Below are positions 1-6,769 of a stretch of 10,345 nt of DNA, one piece after another (position 1 is the stretch's first letter; each line of letters opens with the position of its first letter). The DNA is from an uncultured Bacteroidales bacterium (GTDB lineage: Bacteria; Bacteroidota; Bacteroidia; Bacteroidales; Marinilabiliaceae), in NCBI GenBank assembly GCA_937892095.1, contig CALAVC010000145.1, positions 1 to 10,345 on the forward strand, in the 5' to 3' direction. The notes below the pieces were generated by a model. It saw only the letters and a list, made by a program, of their open reading frames with translations. It made no database searches and was not told where the DNA came from. Position numbers and translations under genes: made by a program.

Positions 1-294
1 GTTGGCTTTGAAGCCGTCTATGGCATACTGGTCGTATGCCGTCGTGAAAATAATATATGGCTTCGAGCCTTCGCTTTCGGCAAGTGTTTTGGCAAAAGTG
101 AGTCCCGAATTGCCTGGCATCTGTATGTCCAATAGCACGAGGTCGACACTCAGGTTTTGCACCAATACGCTAAGTTCGCTCGTATTGCCACACGTGCCCA
201 CAAAGTTTAAGTATTCGGTCTTCTCTACGTAGGCTTTTACGAGTTCTATGGCCAGGGGCTCGTCGTCGGCTATTAGTGTGTTGAGTCTGTTCAT
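1..294 (-). CDS. LytR/AlgR-type response regulator, receiver domain (C-terminus beyond window)
   Basis: Partial gene: the first 98 codons are present and the rest lies beyond position 1. What is visible is a CheY-like receiver domain. It has the acidic pair D10-D11 in IADDEP, the phosphoacceptor D56 in LLDIQMPG, and the conserved Thr around T84-T85 in the ITTAYDQYA-like stretch (here IIFTTAYDQYA). The run TTAYDQYAIDGFKAN is typical of Bacteroidetes LytTR regulators, in which the receiver is followed by a LytTR DNA-binding domain; that second domain is not visible here and is inferred. The ATG lies 5 nt after the stop of the histidine kinase, so the two are almost certainly co-transcribed and form a cognate pair, with the kinase phosphorylating D56. 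I see no separate promoter. The target genes cannot be told from this window. Confidence 0.93.
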   Translation of the reverse strand, partial: MNRLNTLIADDEPLAIELVKAYVEKTEYLNFVGTCGNTSELSVLVQNLSVDLVLLDIQMPGNSGLTFAKTLAESEGSKPYIIFTTAYDQYAIDGFKAN

Positions 295-299
295 TTTGT

Positions 300-1367
300 T
301 TATGAGCGTGTCTTGGTCTCGGCTGGGAAGTTTATTTCGGCCGTATACTTTTTAGTTGTTGGGTCTGTGTGTGCGCTTAGTGTATAATTGTCTGGGAACA
401 ATATGTCGAGTCGTTTCGACAAGTTTTGTAGCCCTATGCCCGAATGACTTTTGTCTTCGCTGACGGTATCATACGTATCGTTGCTGACGCAAAATCGTAC
501 GCGCCCACTTTCGAGCGACAGCTCTGCTTGTATATTGGCTTCGTTTTGCGGACCCACGCCATGCTTAAATGCGTTTTCAAGTAGCGGAATTAGTATGAGT
601 GATGGGATAGACACCGTTTCGGCCACAGAAGACTCTACCATCCTAAGCTCTATATGTGCCATCTGCGGAAGTCGCAACTTCATCAGTGTACAGTAGTTCA
701 TCAAGAAGTCAGCCTCTTTCGACAGCATAACCATAGGCTGGCTACTATCATAGAGTATGTAGCGCATCATCTTGCTGAGGCTGTGTACAGCCTTTTGGGC
801 CGACGATGGAGACAAACTTATGAGGGCATAAATATTATTGAGCGAATTGAAAAAAAAGTGTGGTTGTATCTGATATTTTAGCAGCGAAAGCTCCGAAGTC
901 AGAGTCTCGTTTTCAAGTTTCTTGTTGCGTAGCTCCACTTCGCTTATCAGTGCCGAATGGCGTACTCCAAGTGCTGCAAGCACCACAAGTGCAAAGTATA
1001 TTATGTCGTTGAAAACGAAGAGCCTATGTGCAGCATCGCTCATCTTGTGTGGCGGACGAATGTTCTCTGCCAACAAGTTTTCCAATGTGACGCAACCCCA
1101 GTCTCGAAAGTGTTGGAGCGCCCAAAACAATATAGCATTTGCAATTATGAACAGCAAGTAGCGACGTGTGTAATACAACTTGTCTATCGCAACAAGGTAG
1201 TTCACATAGAAAGCTATAAGGCACATCGTCATGACCGTGACGTTGCGCACTGTCCAGCGTATGCCTATCACGTCCGGACTTTCAAGGTGTAGCGATATGG
1301 GAACAAAAAGCAGTATCGACCAAACCGCCACATGTAGTAGAGCATGAAAGAGTTTGTTCTTTGTCAT
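300..1367 (-). CDS. LytS/YehU-type sensor histidine kinase
   Basis: Membrane sensor kinase of the His_kinase (PF06580) type, 355 residues, a usual length for Bacteroidetes members. There are four likely membrane segments, at about residues 7-27, 43-61, 70-87 and 118-135. A short coiled stretch (142-164) follows and leads into the phosphoacceptor region YQIQPHFFFNSLNN, with the predicted phosphorylated His at 170. The ATP-binding part has the N-box LLENAFKHG (262-270) and the glycine box GIGLQNLSKRL (310-320). There is no large periplasmic sensor domain, so the signal is probably read in or near the membrane, perhaps through a partner protein. The ATG is 7 nt after the PspC gene's stop and follows a purine-rich AGAGAG. 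It sits between that gene and the response regulator, its likely partner. The stimulus is unknown. Confidence 0.95.
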   Translation of the reverse strand: MTKNKLFHALLHVAVWSILLFVPISLHLESPDVIGIRWTVRNVTVMTMCLIAFYVNYLVAIDKLYYTRRYLLFIIANAILFWALQHFRDWGCVTLENLLAENIRPPHKMSDAAHRLFVFNDIIYFALVVLAALGVRHSALISEVELRNKKLENETLTSELSLLKYQIQPHFFFNSLNNIYALISLSPSSAQKAVHSLSKMMRYILYDSSQPMVMLSKEADFLMNYCTLMKLRLPQMAHIELRMVESSVAETVSIPSLILIPLLENAFKHGVGPQNEANIQAELSLESGRVRFCVSNDTYDTVSEDKSHSGIGLQNLSKRLDILFPDNYTLSAHTDPTTKKYTAEINFPAETKTRS

Positions 1368-1374
1368 GAGCTCT

Positions 1375-2055
1375 CTATATGAATGAAAATCCTGCCCAGA
1401 ACGAAAGTATGAATATAAATATCATTATCAGTGGCATAAATACAAGCGACCCAAGCAGTAGAACAATCAGACATCCTTTGCTACACCCACCCCCGTCTTT
1501 TGTCCCTGCCGAAGATAGCTCTGCAACGTCTACCGACTTCGGCATTACAATCCATAGCAGCAAGTAGGCAACTATGCCCACACCATATATGGCTGCCCAT
1601 ATCATTATCAGGCGGACGATTACTGAACTTACGCCAGCCCACTCGCCTATGCCACCGCATACGCCACCTATCAGTTTGTCCCGATTGCTTCGGCTTAGGC
1701 TACGTTCTACCATCGACTTTTGTGGTTTGCTATGCAAGTATGTCGTGTCTGTGCGTTCTTTTTCCTCCGTATCGCAACTTGTTTGCTCTCCCTCAAAATT
1801 GAAATCTTCGGGCTTAGCAGCCGACACTCCAATTTCTTCCATTATTTGGCATACATCTGCCACCTGAAAGGTGTGCGTCGACTCATAATGAGCCGTCATA
1901 TAGTCCGCCACACGTCGTTCAATGTCTTGGCGTATAATCTTTCTGTCGTCGCCACTAAGATGTTGCGTGGCTTTGTTTAGCAGGTCGTCAAGTGCTCTGT
2001 ATGCTTCTTCGTTTATGTAGAAGTTCCGATTGTCAATCTCTATTTTAATGTTCAT
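1375..2055 (-). CDS. PspC-domain membrane protein
   Basis: A 226-residue protein with a PspC domain at about residues 120-174: KLIGGVCGGIGEWAG is the diagnostic start, followed by a long hydrophobic segment (143-170) ending in WIVMPKS. A second membrane segment lies at 195-223, next to a Gly/Cys-rich loop, and the protein ends almost at the membrane. The N-terminal 75 residues are charged and probably cytoplasmic. They resemble the conserved leader found ahead of PspC in Bacteroidetes proteins, although here no PadR-type regulator gene sits upstream. PspC in Enterobacteria senses envelope stress and controls PspA release; whether this protein does something similar is unknown. Its place directly before the LytS-type kinase (7 nt) suggests it may feed that kinase. 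The start is 15 nt after the flavoprotein's stop and has no clear Shine-Dalgarno sequence, which is usual for this phylum. Confidence 0.92.
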   Translation of the reverse strand: MNIKIEIDNRNFYINEEAYRALDDLLNKATQHLSGDDRKIIRQDIERRVADYMTAHYESTHTFQVADVCQIMEEIGVSAAKPEDFNFEGEQTSCDTEEKERTDTTYLHSKPQKSMVERSLSRSNRDKLIGGVCGGIGEWAGVSSVIVRLIMIWAAIYGVGIVAYLLLWIVMPKSVDVAELSSAGTKDGGGCSKGCLIVLLLGSLVFMPLIMIFIFILSFWAGFSFI

Positions 2056-2070
2056 ATTTCTGTTGTTTTA

Positions 2071-3243
2071 TTATAGTTTTCTTGGGTTGTTACAAATGGC
2101 GTTGCCCACCACATACCCTGTTGTCCATGCGGCTTGCAGATTATAACCTCCCGTTATGCCATCAACGTCGAGTACTTCGCCAGCAAAATATATTTGCTCA
2201 TCGTTCACACTACGCAAAGTGTCGCTTTCTACCGACTGTAAACTGATGCCTCCGCACGTAACTATTGGTGCGTTCACGCTGTCGCGTCCTGCCACTTCGT
2301 ATGTGTCGGCCGTCAGTGTGCTAAGTAGTCTGTTTCGCAGGCGGTCGTTTAGTGAGCCACAAATGGTCTCGTCCGTTATGCCCGCCCGATGCACAATGTG
2401 TGTCCAAAGTCTGCTTGGCAAGTGGCCGAGGCCGATGTTTGTTATCTGTTTCTTGGGCTGACGTTCCGTCTGTTCGTTCAGTTTGTTAGCCACTTCTTTT
2501 TCAGATAGACCTGTCCAATTTACGCATACGTTGCAACTATAATTATTCTCCGCAAGGTTGCGAGCGGCATAACTGCTAAGCTTCAGTATTGCTGGTCCAC
2601 TCATCCCTCTGCACGTTATAAGTAAGTCTCCCTCAGTCGCAAATTTTGTCCCTGCTATTCGCACTCTAACATTTTCTGCCACGATGCCTTGCATGTTTTG
2701 TAAATCCGTGTCGTCAATCTTAAAAGCATAGAGCGATGGCACGCACTCCACCATTTCGACATCTATTTTCCCCAATAGTGGCGTTTGACCTCCGCCCGTA
2801 GTTACGATAATCTGGTCGTACTCGCTCAGTTGACTCAGGTCCGCAATTTCTGTGTTAGTCTCTATTCGCGTACGCTGTCCCACGTTGCGCAATAGACATT
2901 CCACAATGCTTTCCGAAGTGTTCGAGGCTGGGAAAATACACCCGTTTGGCAATGCAACAAGTGGCACGCCATGATTCTCGAACCAATCTCGCGCGTCGGC
3001 TGGCGAAAAGACGTGAAAGAGCTTTTGCATCAGTCTGTACCCACGCGGATACACTTCGCGAAGATTGCCAACGTGCTCAAAAGTATTCGTACAATTACAC
3101 CGTCCGCCACCCGATATAGATACCTTTCGTAGTGGGCGAGAGCCCTTCTCGAATATCGCTATTTCGGCTTTGGGGACAAGTTCTCTTATGCGTGCCGCAG
3201 CAAAAAATCCAGCTGCTCCACCACCCACAATGGCTACTTTCAC
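2071..3243 (-). CDS. BaiN/HI0933-family FAD-dependent oxidoreductase (YhiN-like)
   Basis: Cytoplasmic flavoprotein of 390 residues, the normal size for the HI0933/YhiN family (often labelled BaiN or 'aminoacetone oxidase family'). The N-terminal Rossmann motif is GGGAAGFFAA (7-16), with the ribose-binding acidic residue at E32. The family signature SGGGRCNCTN is at 44-53, GMSGPAIL at 213-220, and the C-terminal FAD-contacting stretch runs from FAGEVLDVDG to GGYNLQAAW (from 353). All hallmark segments are intact. The start is GTG, and it overlaps the stop of the SGNH gene by 4 nt (GTGA), which implies translational coupling and fixes the start. The true substrate is not known for most of the family; the bile-acid name comes from one clostridial member and should not be carried over. 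Its role in an envelope-themed operon is unclear; it may simply ride along. Confidence 0.93.
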   Translation of the reverse strand: MKVAIVGGGAAGFFAAARIRELVPKAEIAIFEKGSRPLRKVSISGGGRCNCTNTFEHVGNLREVYPRGYRLMQKLFHVFSPADARDWFENHGVPLVALPNGCIFPASNTSESIVECLLRNVGQRTRIETNTEIADLSQLSEYDQIIVTTGGGQTPLLGKIDVEMVECVPSLYAFKIDDTDLQNMQGIVAENVRVRIAGTKFATEGDLLITCRGMSGPAILKLSSYAARNLAENNYSCNVCVNWTGLSEKEVANKLNEQTERQPKKQITNIGLGHLPSRLWTHIVHRAGITDETICGSLNDRLRNRLLSTLTADTYEVAGRDSVNAPIVTCGGISLQSVESDTLRSVNDEQIYFAGEVLDVDGITGGYNLQAAWTTGYVVGNAICNNPRKL

Positions 3244-3884
3244 TCTTTCAGCAGATGTTTAGTCACGGTCTCGGCAATTCTTTTCGCACCCTCCTTGTTC
3301 GGGTGGATTCCGTCGCGTGCATAGAGAGTCGTGTCGTGTCCCACTGCTGTGTAGAGGTCAATGAGTTCAAGATTTCGCTCGTGTGCAATGTCTTCTATAA
3401 TTGGGTTGACCTCTCCGCTTACCACACTATCCGTTATCTGCCAACGAGTTCTGACTGGTGGCACAGCTTTGCAAAGTATTATGCGCGGACGTGGGCTGAT
3501 AGTCATAAATGTGTCTATCGTCCGAAGGTACGACTCTCGATAACTCTTAGGGTCCCACTGATTTAGCTTTGCGTCATTCGTGCCAAGTTTTATAACAATC
3601 ACGTCGGGATGATAGCGGAAGACGTCTGTAAACTCCTTCGCTGTCCAATACGGAAAGTTGCCGTTAATCATCATCGTTGTCGAACTCCTACCGAGGTTCA
3701 TGACCTCATATCCTTCGCCCAACATCTTGTCGAGCTGTGCCGGATATGCATTCTCGCTTTGCCAATCGATAGTCATACCTTCGGTTATCGAATCGCCCAC
3801 ACAAGCTATGCGCACGTCGCGCTTCTCTCCGCATGCCACAACGATTGTCAATATCGTGGCTATTGCCAAAAGTTTACTTTTCAT
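3240..3884 (-). CDS. SGNH/GDSL-type esterase lipoprotein
   Basis: Small lipoprotein esterase of 214 residues. The signal sequence ends in a lipobox with Cys18 (TIVVACGEK), so the mature enzyme should be lipid-anchored in the envelope. All four SGNH blocks are present: block I GDSITEG with the nucleophile Ser32, block II NLGRSS with Gly65, block III LGTNDAK with Asn103, and block V DGIHPNKEG with Asp191 and His194. This is the layout of TesA/lysophospholipase L1-like enzymes and small carbohydrate acetylesterases. The fold predicts ester hydrolysis, but the substrate (acyl lipid, acetylated sugar or peptidoglycan acetyl group) cannot be decided from sequence. The gene starts 19 nt after the FN3 lipoprotein's stop and overlaps the flavoprotein by 4 nt, so it belongs to the same transcript. 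It is distinct from the larger CE12-like SGNH enzyme at 5515-6762. Confidence 0.93.
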   Translation of the reverse strand: MKSKLLAIATILTIVVACGEKRDVRIACVGDSITEGMTIDWQSENAYPAQLDKMLGEGYEVMNLGRSSTTMMINGNFPYWTAKEFTDVFRYHPDVIVIKLGTNDAKLNQWDPKSYRESYLRTIDTFMTISPRPRIILCKAVPPVRTRWQITDSVVSGEVNPIIEDIAHERNLELIDLYTAVGHDTTLYARDGIHPNKEGAKRIAETVTKHLLKE

Positions 3885-3903
3885 ATTTCTAAATGTGTTT
3901 TGC

Positions 3904-5421
3904 TTATCTGTCTTTCACGGCTCCCACCCCTATTTTCGTCGTTACGAAAGCTTCGTTTTGCGACTTGAACGCTTCGTGTTCATTATACATGTCCGAGCCG
4001 AAATATATGGTTCTTGCTGTGCTGTCTGTTCCTATTGTGCCAAGTGAATCGCATTCTTGCATATACACTCCGCTTGTATATTTACCAATATACAACATGT
4101 TAGCTGGCACAAAAATACTATTGCCGTTTTTGCTCGAAATGGCTACGCCTGCCGTCTTTTTATACGTAACCCAGTGCCACGTGCACTTCTCCACGAGCTC
4201 CGCCACCTCTTCGTCTGTTGGCAGCCGTTCGCCTGTCCCAAAGGGTATGTCTTTTCGCTCCTCAAAACTGTAATAGTCGCCAATTTCTTGCGGAAGAGAG
4301 GCTCCAACGTTTACGCTATTCCACAATACGCTCAGTCCAAGGTCTACTGCTGTGCTGCTCTCGTCAATCACCAACGGATTGGTGCTGAGTGTGTCAATTT
4401 CGCCATAATAGGTACTCGTGGTTGGTCGCCCACTATAAACCTCCGTCTTTACTGCAAATGCCCTATAAAAATACGAGTGCTTAGCACTTAATCCTGTTGC
4501 GTGTGTCACGAATCGCCCACGTCCTTTCTCGTCGGTCTCGTCAGCCGATAGTCGTACTATCGTTTGGTCGGTCGTCGTAGAGCCAACACTATCAATCGTA
4601 ACCTCACGCGGACGCGTAAAGAGCAAAAAACCATAGTCGTCAAAATCATCAAAATATACGTTGGATTGTCCTACAAGGTCTGCGTCATATATGCCCACAT
4701 TCTCGGCTGGCAACGTCTCTACGCCCACGTCGGGTGTGGTCAGCTCAAAGCACTCTCCATACACATACCTATCCTGCAAGTTGGCTGTCTTGATAAGCAC
4801 GTAGGCTCTGTAGTAATATGTGGTTTGGCTTCGCAGGTTGTGTACAAAAAGTGTCGTGTCGCACGTCTGACTATATTCGCGTATCGCACGCGGACGTGTT
4901 GAATATAGCAGTCCGTACGTGCCATGAAATTGGCTCTTGTCGAGCTCTTCGCTTAGTCGTAGCCCAAACTGTGCGCCGTACGCATACACGTCTGTTGCTG
5001 GCAATGTCTCTATGCTGACGCTTTTGGTCCGAAAGCTCATGATGCTTTCGTGTTTCGTCTCGTTGCCCACGCGCCTATATGTGCAAAAATAATACGTCGT
5101 GTCTGTGTATAACCCACGCAGCTCTACGCGGTGTCGCCCATTGCCGACATACACCGCCGAAGAGTCGGTCCCCGATGTCGTAATGTACTTCGTGTTCTGA
5201 AGCGAAAACTTTATGCCCACTTTGTCCTCTTCAGTCGCGTCGTCATAAAACACGCCCTCAATAATGGCGCTATATGGTGTCGTGCTAACTGTTATCGGAC
5301 TCTCAACCGTCGTTGTGTCTATCGGTTTCGTGGTAGGTTCGATGTTGTCTTTTTTACACGACACGCACACTTGTCCTACCACGCACAACAAAAAGAGTAT
5401 CGTAAACCTATCGAAAGTCAT
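3904..5421 (-). CDS. Surface lipoprotein with FN3-like repeats and C-terminal FISUMP-like domain
   Basis: Predicted outer-surface lipoprotein, 505 residues. A hydrophobic leader ends in VSC with the lipidated Cys22, followed by a Lys/Asp-rich stretch and a Thr-rich linker. Three diverged beta-sandwich repeats of fibronectin-III or related type follow, at about 45-132, 136-229 and 233-347. Each ends in a pattern such as TTYYF-TYR, TTYYYRAY or HSYFYRAF, then a short strand before the next unit; units two and three both begin with a VETLPA/IETLPA run. From about 358 the sequence AVDLGLSVLWNSVNVGA..GDYYSFEE, then LPTDEEVAELVEKCTW and NGNSIFVPA, matches the FISUMP-like domain common in Bacteroidetes surface proteins. 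No catalytic motif is visible; a binding or scaffold role is likely but not proven. It is the first gene of the six-gene minus operon, about 32 nt below a -7 promoter box. Confidence 0.82.
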   Translation of the reverse strand: MTFDRFTILFLLCVVGQVCVSCKKDNIEPTTKPIDTTTVESPITVSTTPYSAIIEGVFYDDATEEDKVGIKFSLQNTKYITTSGTDSSAVYVGNGRHRVELRGLYTDTTYYFCTYRRVGNETKHESIMSFRTKSVSIETLPATDVYAYGAQFGLRLSEELDKSQFHGTYGLLYSTRPRAIREYSQTCDTTLFVHNLRSQTTYYYRAYVLIKTANLQDRYVYGECFELTTPDVGVETLPAENVGIYDADLVGQSNVYFDDFDDYGFLLFTRPREVTIDSVGSTTTDQTIVRLSADETDEKGRGRFVTHATGLSAKHSYFYRAFAVKTEVYSGRPTTSTYYGEIDTLSTNPLVIDESSTAVDLGLSVLWNSVNVGASLPQEIGDYYSFEERKDIPFGTGERLPTDEEVAELVEKCTWHWVTYKKTAGVAISSKNGNSIFVPANMLYIGKYTSGVYMQECDSLGTIGTDSTARTIYFGSDMYNEHEAFKSQNEAFVTTKIGVGAVKDR

Positions 5422-5452
5422 AACTAAATGTCTGATAATGGGCTTTTTAGAA

Positions 5453-5460
5453 CAAATTTA
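5453..5460 (-). promoter_or_regulatory. Candidate Bacteroidetes -7 box for the six-gene minus operon
   Basis: On the minus strand this reads TAAATTTG, a full match to the Bacteroidetes TAnnTTTG -7 consensus. It would place the transcription start about 25 nt before the lipoprotein ATG at 5421. I see no good TTTG -33 element at the usual 19-21 nt spacing, which lowers confidence. Confidence 0.45.
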
Positions 5461-5472
5461 TGCATTATTTGC

Positions 5473-5480
5473 TAACTTTG
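5473..5480 (+). promoter_or_regulatory. Candidate Bacteroidetes -7 box for the acetylesterase/SpmAB pair
   Basis: TAACTTTG fits the TAnnTTTG -7 consensus and would give a start near 5487, about 28 nt before the ATG at 5515. Upstream there is only a T-run (5444-5448) at a longer than usual distance as a possible -33 element. The box lies 12 bp from the opposing one, so the two promoters are back to back. Confidence 0.45.
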
Positions 5481-5514
5481 TTTACATTGTTTTACACTTA
5501 GATAACTTGTATAT

Positions 5515-6762
5515 ATGCGACTTCCGCTATCGGCAGCTTTGCTCCTCGGCCTATCGCTGCTCACTAATGCTCAAAACACAACTTCTTTCGACATCGATTT
5601 CGCCAAGCCACAGCCCGTCTACGACGAACAGAACGGCTTAGGATATGATTTCGGCACGTCGGCTCTCAGCAAGAAAAACCTTTCACAAATGAGTTTTTCG
5701 GTCCGCGTCCCCGACGGCAACTACAAGGTTAGCATAACTTTTGGCAGCAAGCAATATGCCGGCAATACGACTGTCTATGCCGAAAGCCGTCGACTACTCG
5801 GTGTCAACATCACAACCAAGAAGAAAGAGCAACGCACACTTAGTTGGACTGTCCACAAGCGCTCCCCCGAAATTGAGGGTGGTGAGCGTGTCAAGACCAA
5901 GCCTCGCGAAAAAAACTACATCAATTGGGACGACCGACTAACTCTCACATTTTGCGGACCAGCTCCCGCCATTAATCGCATAGTCATTGAGCCAGACTCT
6001 AAGGCTCGTACCATATTCTTGTGTGGCAATTCGACTGTTGTCGACCAAGAGTATGAGCCGTGGGCCAGTTGGGGGCAGATGATTGGCTACTGGTTCGATG
6101 AGAACGTCTGCATTGCCAACTATGCCGAAAGTGGTGAGCGCACCACAAGCTTCATGGCAAGCAAACGACTCGACAAAGCCCTATCCATGTGCCACGAAGG
6201 AGACATCTTCATTGTCGAATTTGGTCATAACGATGAGAAAGATCGTGGTGCTGGCTCTGGTGCTTGGTACAACTTTTCGCATAACTTAAAAACCTTCACA
6301 GACCGCATTCGCGAGAAAGGTTGCGAAGTGATTCTTGCCACGCCAACAGCTCGTCGTGCCTACAAAAATGGTGTGCTTACCGACACGCATGGCGACTATC
6401 CAGCCGCTACGCGCACTGTAGCCACGCGCGAGAAAACGGGTCTCATCGAACTAACTCAGATGACCACCGACCTCTACAATGCCTATGGCGAAGAAAATAG
6501 CAAGCGATTCCTTGTGCACTATGCCGCTGGCACCTATCCCGGACAAGACAAAGAACTCGCCGACAATACACACTTCAACACCTTTGGAGCGTTTGAGGTT
6601 AGCAAGTGTATCGTTTGCGGACTAAAACTCCTCGGTTCCGACGTCGTTAGCCATCTGCGCTCGTGGTGGACCGATTTCGACCCCAAGAACCCCGACGACT
6701 ACACAAAGTTCAACATACCTGCCGTGCAGAAGTTCGAGATTGTCAAACCCGATGGCAACTAA
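5515..6762 (+). CDS. CE12-like rhamnogalacturonan acetylesterase (SGNH hydrolase), secreted
   Basis: Secreted enzyme of 415 residues that probably removes O-acetyl groups from rhamnogalacturonan-type pectin. A signal peptide (about 1-19, ending LLTNAQ) is followed by a beta-sandwich module (about 24-160, with GLGYDFG and a PDGNYKVSITFG strand) like the carbohydrate-binding domain found ahead of CE12 catalytic domains. The catalytic domain begins at TIFLCGNSTVVDQ with nucleophile Ser173. Block II is NYAESGERTTSF (Gly207), block III is FGHND (Asn239), and DNTHFN supplies Asp350 and His353. The acidic residue of the usual GDS motif is Asn here (GNST), a variant I believe occurs in this subfamily, so activity is still expected. 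The ATG follows an AT-rich leader without a Shine-Dalgarno sequence, 28 nt below a -7 box. The next gene begins 7 nt downstream. I see no SusC/SusD genes within the window, so membership of a full polysaccharide-utilisation locus is not shown. Confidence 0.9.
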   Translation: MRLPLSAALLLGLSLLTNAQNTTSFDIDFAKPQPVYDEQNGLGYDFGTSALSKKNLSQMSFSVRVPDGNYKVSITFGSKQYAGNTTVYAESRRLLGVNITTKKKEQRTLSWTVHKRSPEIEGGERVKTKPREKNYINWDDRLTLTFCGPAPAINRIVIEPDSKARTIFLCGNSTVVDQEYEPWASWGQMIGYWFDENVCIANYAESGERTTSFMASKRLDKALSMCHEGDIFIVEFGHNDEKDRGAGSGAWYNFSHNLKTFTDRIREKGCEVILATPTARRAYKNGVLTDTHGDYPAATRTVATREKTGLIELTQMTTDLYNAYGEENSKRFLVHYAAGTYPGQDKELADNTHFNTFGAFEVSKCIVCGLKLLGSDVVSHLRSWWTDFDPKNPDDYTKFNIPAVQKFEIVKPDGN

Positions 6763-6769
6763 TTAGCTC

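Noticed and set aside
2071..3243. Assigning bile-acid dehydroxylation to the BaiN-like protein
   Set aside because: The family is widespread in bacteria that do not act on bile acids, no other bai genes are nearby, and the name is carried over from one member.
4057..4491. Open frame of 144 codons on the plus strand opposite the FN3/FISUMP lipoprotein
   Set aside because: No family resemblance, no plausible start signal, and the opposite strand encodes a lipoprotein with a clear signal and domains.
3904..5421. Calling the three FN3-like repeats carbohydrate-binding modules
   Set aside because: No binding-site residues or family-specific motifs are visible; only the beta-sandwich repeat pattern is supported.
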